A stretch of DNA of 64,000 nt from Yponomeuta sedellus. Its lineage: Eukaryota > Arthropoda > Insecta > Lepidoptera > Yponomeutidae. The position numbers and the translations under genes were made by a program. Below the pieces are notes generated by a model that was given only the letters and a program-made list of their open reading frames with translations, did not search any database and was not told the origin of the DNA. The stretch covers positions 868,001 through 932,000 of the forward strand of contig OW203746.1 in assembly GCA_934045075.1 (NCBI GenBank), read 5' to 3'. Position 1 is the first letter of the stretch; the number at the start of each line of letters is the position of its first letter. Below are positions 20,800 to 30,100 of the stretch, one piece after another.

Positions 20800-21015
20800 A
20801 AAATCTAGATCATTTTGGACAAAAAGTGGACATTTTTTTCCAAATTAGTCTTGTCAAAGTCCTTAATTTTCTAATGCTAACTAATAATTAATTAAGTCAC
20901 AAATGAAATGGGATGAGATGAAATGAAATGAAAAGGTTTTAATCAAAGTAGCGTAGAAATTGCGGCTTTCAAAATCTAGATCATTTTGAAGAAAAAATTG
21001 GACAAATAAACTCCA
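20800..21015 (-). repeat. two 3'-end fragments of the CR1-type LINE
   Basis: Both fragments are reversed. The first (20800-20890) and second (20902-21015) both contain the complement of the LINE 3' UTR (CAAAATCTAGATCATTTTG). The second also keeps the microsatellite tail (GAAAT units) and AAAGTAGCG..AATTGCGGC. Two separate insertions or a local duplication would explain this. Confidence 0.7.
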
Positions 21016-21408
21016 AAGTTATGTATTATTTTTAAAAAACTTTTTATAATGATCTTTGATTTTATGAGTGTTAGTACATAAAGTATGTTAATACGTTGGT
21101 AAGATTAAAATGCTCACCTTTTATGGATATCCTCTATCACAGTATTCATAATTTGATCACTACCACTTTGTTTTGACCAATCGGTTTTGGAGATTATTCA
21201 AATCGGATGCTAAGCTTCCGTTTACATGATTACTATAGACCGTTTGTTGAGATAAAAGCTCCATATTTTGCATCGGTGTATTTATAAAACTTAAGAACGG
21301 CTTTTATATAATTTTTAATCTCTAAATTCAAATTTGGATACTAACCTTAGATTTAGATTTCCATTTAGACTGAAATTCATGACTCTTCGGCAGATTTCAA
21401 CTGATTTC
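21016..21408. other. no gene recognised
   Basis: AT-rich sequence with no supportable feature. Confidence 0.3.
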
Positions 21409-21615
21409 GGCTCTTGAAATGAACACCAAGTTTGACTTGTAACATTCATTACGTAATTAAAACTGTTTTTACACGAATTTATGCTCGTTTATTACATTTT
21501 TACAATTTTCCGACGTTTCGGCACTTTTTCAGGTGCCGTGGTCCCGGATGACTGATGATGATTCATTACGGCCGCAGTTTCAGCGCTACTTTGAAAAAAA
21601 CCCTTTCATTTTATT
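21409..21615 (+). repeat. CR1-type LINE 3' fragment split by a Penelope-like terminal piece
   Basis: The left part (TGAAATGAACACCAAGTTTG, ACTTGTAACATTCATTACG) and right part (CCGCAGTTTCAGCGCTACTT, then TTTCATTTTATTTTA) match the 3' UTR at 18533-18620 without the intervening 107 bases. Confidence 0.8.
21454..21560 (-). mobile_element. 107-bp Penelope-like terminal fragment with exact 10-bp TSD
   Basis: ATTCATTACG occurs exactly at 21444-21453 and again at 21561-21570, while the LINE consensus has it once. The insert holds the hairpin GGCAC/GTGCC next to CGACGTTTCGG and ends (minus strand) in CGAGCATAAATTCGTG and TTTTAATTA. It is related to the terminal repeat at 38966-39065. This looks like a severely 5'-truncated retrotransposition product. 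Confidence 0.75.
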
Positions 21616-22394
21616 TTACTGGTTTTTAATTAAGAGAAAAATGTGTTAGTATAATTATTTAAACAAAACATCTAAAGTAATACTAAATTAATAACTAAAC
21701 TAAAATCTAATTAACATAAAGTAAATAAGTAAAAATACCTATAATTTACAAATAAAACACTTGCCCCAGGTCGGTGTTCCTCGGCAGGGAGCCCAGAATG
21801 CTGGCAACATTCCCCCGATTTTATTTTACTTTATTTTATTTCAAAAAAAGGAGGCGGTTATCAATTAATCCGTATATATTTTATGTATGGTCAGCGATAA
21901 TCCAACTGACCAATAATCAAAATCCCGGGGTGACAGCTGGGAATTTTCCCAGCTGTCACCCGGGGGACAGGGATAGAGGAAACTATGGGCACAATCGCGA
22001 TAATCGCGTTTAAATTCATGTTGTCTGACTTCATTCAGACTTCTGACTTCTTTTTTTTAGAAAGGGAGTACCTACATCGTGATTCCTTATATAGACAACC
22101 AAGATCTGTGATGAGATCCATGAAAAAGTCTCCGAACATTTTTTGTGCCTGTTTTCTTGAATTTAATTTATATTTACCTAACAAAAGATGTACACCGGTA
22201 CACAGTAGGTGTAGTCAGTTTCTCGAAAAAAATACTAGATCAGTAATAATGAAATAGATTGTTTCGGTGTGGATAAGGCCTTAGTAGAGCGTTACTAGTC
22301 TATGATGGCTCCTGATCCGCTGGCCGGAGACAACGTTACATCAATAAAAGTTCACCAAAAGCTGTGGAGTAGAGAACTGTTTTTTTAAACTTTT

Positions 22395-22810
22395 CGTATT
22401 TAAAAACCTATTTAGAGGCTAAAAATTTCACCCATGCCGGGACTCGAACCCGCAACCTCTGGCTATCCGTACCAGCGCTCTACCAATTGAGCCAATGGGC
22501 AACTCACGGCATCAGTGAAATTTCGAACCTCTTTACAATATTCTCTGTATTACGTACAGGCAGCGACATCTGACTTAAGCAAATTGCATTACTTACAGCC
22601 CCGACTACCTACTTTGCAGTTAGGTTTTAACATCGGAACGATATCACTGTACCCACATGATTACACTATTTTTATTTTTAATGCACTAACCCGTGCTAAG
22701 GAAAAAATTTAAAAACCCATTTAGAGGCATGGGTGAAATTTTTAGCCTCTAAATAGGTTTTTAAATTTGTTCCTTAGCACGGGTTAGTGCATTAAAAATA
22801 AAAAAATAAA
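22395..22810. repeat. tRNA-like SINE family A: minus copy plus head-to-head partial copy
   Basis: The minus copy (22400-22690) contains the complement of the tRNA-like part (GCGCTCTACCAATTGAGCCA), the region ATTACGTACAGGCAGCGACA and the 5' block CGATATCACTGTACCCACAT. It is followed by the family tail in both orientations (22660-22730 inverted, 22727-22800 direct), giving a 70-base inverted repeat. Confidence 0.7.
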
Positions 22811-23514
22811 ATAGTGTTTTCGTATTTAACTCAAAGCTTTTTTTCAGTGCTAAAACTGCCGTCTGTAAAGTTTCATTTTAGTAAATTCATTACTTTGTTG
22901 TTTTTCATTCTTTTCTATTATCATTAACTACCTACTTCTATTTTGAATAGAAGAAACAATATCGTAAATGGGGCAGGGGTGTGCTGTGCGACCCCAAAAA
23001 GCAATGATTTCAAAATACTAAGTGACGATTAAAATGCTCCTCAACAGGAACATAGTATTTCTCAAAATATTACTTATTTGAAATATTCTGTACGACCATT
23101 CAGAAATCAGAAATCAATAATTTATTTCAATGTAAAGAGTTTATTTTGTTTGCTGAATGTCAATTTTCCTTGTTAGTCTCTGCATTTAATTTTGTTAGTG
23201 GAGAAAAAGACATCAGTTTATTTAGAAAGGAGGTAGCTATAATTGGAATATGTATGGCAGAGATAGCCGTTAAAACAAAATGACTTTTCTCCTAATTTCT
23301 ACCAGACCTTATTGTAACACGTTGTACTAAGTTTCTATACGTATTGTAATAAGATTTCGTAAGTAACAGTCACGCAAACCCTCGATCGTAAGCTCGATAT
23401 CAGTTTCCGATACCGATGGTGACATTTATTAGCTAATACAGAAACAATATGTATGCTACATAGCTACATTATATTTCACACAAATGCAATTTATTGTTTT
23501 CCAAACTAAGTAAA
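22811..23514. other. no gene recognised
   Basis: AT-rich sequence with no feature I can support. Confidence 0.3.
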
Positions 23515-23765
23515 GTAAATAAATATATTAATATTCATGGACATATTACACAGATCTCGTTAGCCCTATACTAAGTACAACTAAAAGACTTGTGTTATAG
23601 GTGCTAACTCGACGATAGATTTGATACAATAAATACGTAGATAACATCCAAGACCCGAGACAAATTAGAAAAGTTCGTTTCTTAGTTTGACCCGGCCGGG
23701 GATCGAACCCGACGCCTTCGGTTTTACAGTCAGCGTGCCAAACCGCTGTGCCACCGAGGCCGTCA
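23515..23765 (-). mobile_element. tRNA-derived SINE family B, copy 1
   Basis: Read on the minus strand, the tRNA-like head has GGCCTCGGTGGCACAGCGG and a B box GGGTTCGATCCCCGG. The body follows (CTTGGATGTTATCTACG, GATTTGATACAATAAAT reversed) and an end near ATATTCATGGACATATTACA. Copies lie at 25860 and 55787. Confidence 0.75.
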
Positions 23766-24042
23766 ATATTCTCGTTGCTCTTTTCCAGATTTAGAGGATG
23801 TACTCTGCAGACTTTTTCTGGGATAGAACCCGAGACCTTCGGTTAAAGTAAGAAAATATTTAATTAAAAACCACACAAGTGATAAATAAAGTTAAGAAAC
23901 AACGTTGAGTACCCTGGCTCTAAAGGCGACTCCACGCCACCCGCCGCTGAGCCATCAAAAGGCGCGGTCGCACGGTCCAGTACGCAGTGTCGCTTGCGCA
24001 GCAAAACCGGCCAGGCCGCCGCCGCCAGCGCAGTCGCAGACC

Positions 24043-24162
24043 ATGTCCCTTGCGGAAGGGGGCTCCGACATCGACAAAGACAGGCCTGACGGGGACCGCG
24101 GCCGCGCCAATTCCACCGCCAGCCAGGGGAACAAGACCGACAAGTCGCCGGGGAGGAATCAG
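24043..24162 (+). CDS. RRM-like gene, coding exon 1
   Basis: There are 40 codons from ATG to the donor CAG|GTCAGAG, phase 0. The encoded stretch (MSLAEGGSDIDKDRPDGDRG) is acidic and basic and probably unstructured. The exon is GC-rich, unlike the surrounding introns; its 5' untranslated part probably reaches to about 23890. Confidence 0.6.
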
Positions 24163-27100
24163 GTCAGAGAATCTTTTGGGTCTTCACGTGAGGAATAGTA
24201 GCTTCCTAGCACAAATGGACTTATCCCCGATTTGTACCGTTCCAGTCTTTATTAAGGGCAGAGATAGTAAATTTACGTCTTACAAAAGTGGGATTCTTTG
24301 GAGACTTTAAATGAAGTAACACACTTTTTGGAACCTAAAGATTTCTGATACTAAGGGTCTGTTTCACAATTTGCAGATGAAGTTCCGGATAAGCTATCCG
24401 CAACCAGGGCTGCCGTTTGGTCTAAATTTGAAGCATTAACGAACACACGCAATATAGAAAAAAATAATTAAATTTAGAACAAACGGCAGCCCTGGTTGCG
24501 GATAGCTTATCTGAAACTTTATTTGAGCATTGTGAAACAGACCCTAAATGTAATTTAAAAAGTGCTAAATAGATGTTTTAAACTGTTTCTGGATCCCAAC
24601 TCTTCCATTCAAAGCTCACAAAGAGTGAATCGTTCAGGATCCCAGCTTTTCAGTAAGAGTTATGAAGAATTCCACATCAAGCTCGAAGGTAAGGAATTCA
24701 AAACATCCTTCTTCTTATTCAAGTGAGGGTGATCATGCCACCGTTATTGATTTCGTCGGATAATTACATGCATGTATCTCGCCACTTTTATCGCACTGGT
24801 CGTAGCCCTCGTAAGGTCGTCCCGGGTATAATCTGTGGACATTGCATCACATGCATTGTGGTGTGTGTCAGGTGGTAGAAATCCCCATTTCTGAAGGGTA
24901 TCTTTCGATCCTCCAACGCCTCTAAGGCCTAAGCCTATAAGGGTCCTCCATACAGCGCCCGCGTTTCAAAATAGTTGTAATTCTCGTAGCAAAATCGTTT
25001 GGATTCCAGGCTGTAGATTATTTCGGGATCCCTATTATTCCGATTATAGTTCGAGAAGTGATTTAGTCAGATTTCACCAGATTTAGTTCTTCGAGAGTCA
25101 TAAGGAATCGTACATCAAGATCTCGCTCAGCCCTATAAATCAGCTTCAGCCACTGGACTGGCTGAATGGCGCTAGTGAGCCAGATTTGAATCCCAGGTTC
25201 TTCTGGCCCTATCTCTTGGTTTGACTTAGCAGTCTAAGATTGCTCGAGTCGGTGCAGGGGCACGCAGCATTGGGTTGCACGAAGACAGCGAAAAGTACCC
25301 CGAAATTGGACTTTTAAGACTCGGAAGATCTACACTTTTACGTTTACTATATTGTGCATGTTCGTGATAATGAATAAAATTATTACATTTGTCACATCTA
25401 ACTATGCAACATGATTTATGCGTCTTCTTCTAATTACGCTGCATACTTCTACATAGTTATAGGACTGCTATGAATTTGGTCTTCCATCATTTTAAAGAGG
25501 TAGGGGAATATTATTCAATATTCATGGACATATTACAGAGATGCCCGCACATCTTCAATGACTTTGTTTAATTTCAAAGTTACGTACATTTGCGAATTTG
25601 CAGTCGCAATACCACACGCTAACTGTGAAGGAAAACATCGTGAGGAAACCCGCGGCTTGGTTGGCTCCGCACGTATTGACTAGTCTTTCCTGTGGGCTAG
25701 GCTGACTAAGCTGTCTGGATGGTATAGGTGCTGGGCAAGCCTACACCATCTATAAAACCATGACCCAGGCACTACAGCGTTGGAGTGGTCCCTTCACCCA
25801 TCTAGTGTGAGTGAAGATACCACTGGACGCTGTATAAATCATCTCATTAAGTAGATGCAAAAAGGCCAATATTATATTATTATTACAGAGATGTGGTTAG
25901 GTTAGGTTCTTAGGTGCTAATTCGACGCTAGATTTAATACAATAAATACATAGATAACATCCAAGACCCGAGACAATCTAGAAAAGTTCGTTTCCTAGTT
26001 TGACCCGGCCGGGGACCGAATCCGAGACCATCGGTTTTACAGCCAGCGTGCTAAACCGCTGCGCCACCGAGGCCGTCGCTGCATAATGTCTGCACAATAA
26101 ATTCATCTTCATTCTATAGTTAAGAAACAAAATCCAATTCCATATAATTTTCAGCTTAAAGCTGACCTTGAAACCCCACAGAAGGCGGAATTGTCCAATT
26201 AATCCATCGATCTAGCTTCGAACAATTTATAATTGCCCAAATTTGGCCACTTTATTGGCGGTGGGAACAATACGACACCAATTATCCGAAGCAATTTGAC
26301 TTCATTCCGGCTGTCCGCCCACCTCCAGCCTAAGCGTGATTATACCCAGTTTTATTACTCTACAGTACCTAAGTAGATTTTCGGAAATATTTCGGCTTGT
26401 ATCTAGGGTTACTGCATGAGACTGCAAGATCACTCCCGATAGAGAAGCGGGCGTTTTACCGTTACGCTACCACTTATTACCTATACCGCTTATTTACATA
26501 AGGAAATAGTACAAATGGTACCTACTACATGCAGCAGTTTGGGGCAGAGGTTCTGTCAGTAACTTTGGGTCTAATATCTTCTGTCGGTGGTTTAGAAACA
26601 AAAAACTCGGGCAAGCTATACTTGCTTCCAAGAAACTATTACTAAAGAACCCAGTTTATGACACACTCTTGACTAGATATTTTTTAAATCCATATAACTG
26701 TATAAGCTATAAATTTAACGGTCCTGAACTAAAATTGCAAGAACGTTAATTTTACAATTTGATAAGATCTGTAAAATTCCTTAGATACGCCAACGCTCTG
26801 TATCAATATAAATATCTGCCTGCTTCTTAGAGAGTAGAATGGCCCACGTACAAAAAACTGACCTTTCTCAATTGTTCTAATAAGTTAAGAATATATGTAT
26901 TTTATTGTCTGATCCGGTTGTGGCCTAGTGGAACCGAGCGATTGGAATCAATCATTTGGGTTAAGCAACAGCAGGCACGGTCAGGTGCTGGATGGGTGAC
27001 CATCCCGTGATTACGGCTAGTGGTATTTTTCCGAGCGCTTCCGTGCTTCGTAAGGCACGTTACGCCGTTGGTGCCGGCTGTCATGTAATGACACTCGTTA

Positions 27101-30100
27101 ATCCATGTCAGAGGCCTTATTGGCGGCATGATAACTTCTGACAGTAAGGCGCGCTACTATCTTACAATCCCCGATATCATCATCATATTTTATTGTACAC
27201 CGTACTCCACCAGAACACCAGAAAACAAATTACAGACACAAAAGTTACAAAAGAAGAGGTACAATTGGCGATCTTATTCCTGATAGCAATTTCTTCAAGA
27301 CAATACAGTCTGTTGGCTTTTAGATCATTAGATGATTTTAGATATTGAATATATTTCCGAAAGAGAAAGTCACACGGGTAGTAGGTAATCAAATATTAAT
27401 ACGAATCGAATGTTAAGTTACTAGTTGCAACTTTATTACTGTATTAAAGTCGAATTATCTAGAGCCGATGGACAGAGTTCTCAAGATGCTTGACATTTAT
27501 GCAGTTGCCGTGGTCAGCTACGAAAATATTCTTTCAAGTTTCAACTGGTACTAAAATTACGTGGATAAACTAATAATTACGTGGTTGACAGGCTTGACAG
27601 CGATACAACTTCTCTTTGGGTAACAAAATGTTTTTGGACCACTGAATATTTACTGGATAGAGCTTACTCTTGGATAAACACATACCTAGGTATGCTACAC
27701 GCATTATGCTTGACAGCGATACAACTTCTCTTTGGATAACTCTACAAATGTTTTTGGACTACTGGATATTCACTGGATAGAGCTTACTCCTGGATAAACA
27801 GATAGAACTTCTCTTTGGATAACTCTGCAAATGTTTTGGACTACTAGGTATCTACTGGATAGAGCTCACTCCTGGATAAACAGATAGGTATGCTACACGC
27901 ATTATCAGGATTGTAGCCAGGATCCTAGTCTCCGCCTACCCCCCCAGGATATAGGCGGGAGTTTAGGCATATATTTTTGTAAATAGTGTCAGATAGAGTT
28001 GGCGTAAGCCAGCCTAAATCCAAACCACCCGGAAATGTAAAAGGAACAATACAATAATTAAAGCTTCCGACCAGTCGAAGAAGTTCAGTAGATCAAAAAG
28101 AAGTCCCAAAGGCGGCGCTCGCGCACTGAATGTGCGCCCAAGCGTGCCGCCATTACTGTCATTGAATTATTGTTGCGTCGGCGCAGATGGCGATTCATAA
28201 GTAATAGGTTAGAGGTAGGTAGGTCCTTTGTCTTATTTTTACTGGAACGGTCGATCAGGGAGAGGCTTGAAATGGTAGTATCTAATAAAAAAGTACAAAC
28301 TAGATTGAACTCCACAATAATAATGGTCTTATACAGGATTAACTAAAAAAAGGGAATTTCCTGAAATACGTCAATTAGAATTCATGAATGAAACCTTTAA
28401 AGTGAAGTATCATTAATTTGTTTTAACCTTCTTAATTAACCTTCAAAATTAAGGACAATGGCCATTTCATAAAACGAGGGAGAACCTGTTTGTGTATCTA
28501 TTCACAGAGTAATGTTATCTTCTTCACTTTTCAGTATCATAACTTATACGTAAGTATTGTAACAGCTCAAGAAACCTAATAACATATTCTCCTTCCAAAA
28601 ATTCCCAAAACTCACCGCAAACCCTAACCTCAGTACCAAAGCTCAGCAAAATTCATTTCCTCTCCTCAGATGTCCGACGGCTACATGTGGAAGGAGCAGA
28701 TCCACACCCTGATGAAGGGCGGCGACTCAGAGTCCGATATCTCGGACTCTGAACACTTCCTCACCAAGGGAGCGTTCCTGCTGACTCCCTCGCACGGTCT
28801 TAGGTGATTTCAAATGCCATTTGATAGGCAGTCCACAAAGCCATTTGAATGCTGGCATCGCGTAAATTATCTTTTTTGACATTGGTACCCATTGGCAGCA
28901 CTGTGAAGCGTCATTGTCAATCTTGCTAGGAAATATCAGAAACCAGCGATACTTCAAAAACCTTCAAAAACAGTCAACGACACTCAGTCTTACACCTATT
29001 TAGAGGCTATAAATTCTACCCATGCCGGGACTCAAACCCGCGACCTCTGGCTAACCGTACCAGCGTTCTCCCAACTGAGCTAATGGGCGACATACCGGTG
29101 AAATTTATCAGTGAAATTTCGAACCTCTTTACAATATTCTCTGTATTACGTACAGCTTAAAATTGTCCATATCACGGGTTAGTGCATTAAAAAAAAATAG
29201 ACACTCAGTCTTGTTCGGGTTGTCAAACTCGGTTACAGAATAAAAGTTATTATAGATATAAAGCATTAATTAATACAAAGATATGCAAGGACTAGACGAT
29301 ATAAAAAACCGTTCGATTATTCAATGTTGTCTTAGGTAATAGTTCTCGAAGGTACCATCATAGATTGAGTTGTTTTCAAATTTTGTCAGAACCCTCTTCA
29401 GCGTTTTGGCTTGGTTGGATTGTTTAGGATATCCCTACTTTTTACAAAAACTACAACTGAAACTGGAATTTCCTTATCGACTAGCATGGAGAAGGCTTCA
29501 ACGATCTGCGAGAAGATGGAGTTCAAGGGATGCTTCTCTCTGACGAAGACCGCAACCGGGATTCTCTTTAAGTTCTCCCACGTGGACGACTATCAGATGG
29601 TGTTCAAGAAGGGGTTCCATAAAGTGACAGGATCCAGGTTCTATAGGAAGGTTTGTAGCTTGGATTTTGAAAAGTGTTGGTCTGCTTCTTCTACTCGAGC
29701 TGTTTTCTTGTCCTCAGAAAACTAATTCTCTTAAATAATTTTCCCGCTAAATAAAAACTAAGGACTAACATTTGGTGAAATATTGGCAAAAACTTACATT
29801 TGTAGTAACTGGAATACTCAATATTCGAATATTTTCGGAACTTAATCGCGTAGTAATTTATTGCTATTTTACCTCGACGTTTCGACGACGTTAGTCACCG
29901 TGGTCACGAGAAGGCTGATTCCGGCTGATTTCGGTTTCAGACTACTCTCAATCAGCCATCACAAAACACTATTAGGGTTGCGACACACAACACTGACAAT
30001 GTCGGACGATAAGTCATGCGACTTTTTCGACTCTAACACTTCTTGATGACCGGATCCCACGTTTGCGACAGTTTGAAACAACATTCCCGATTGAAATTCT

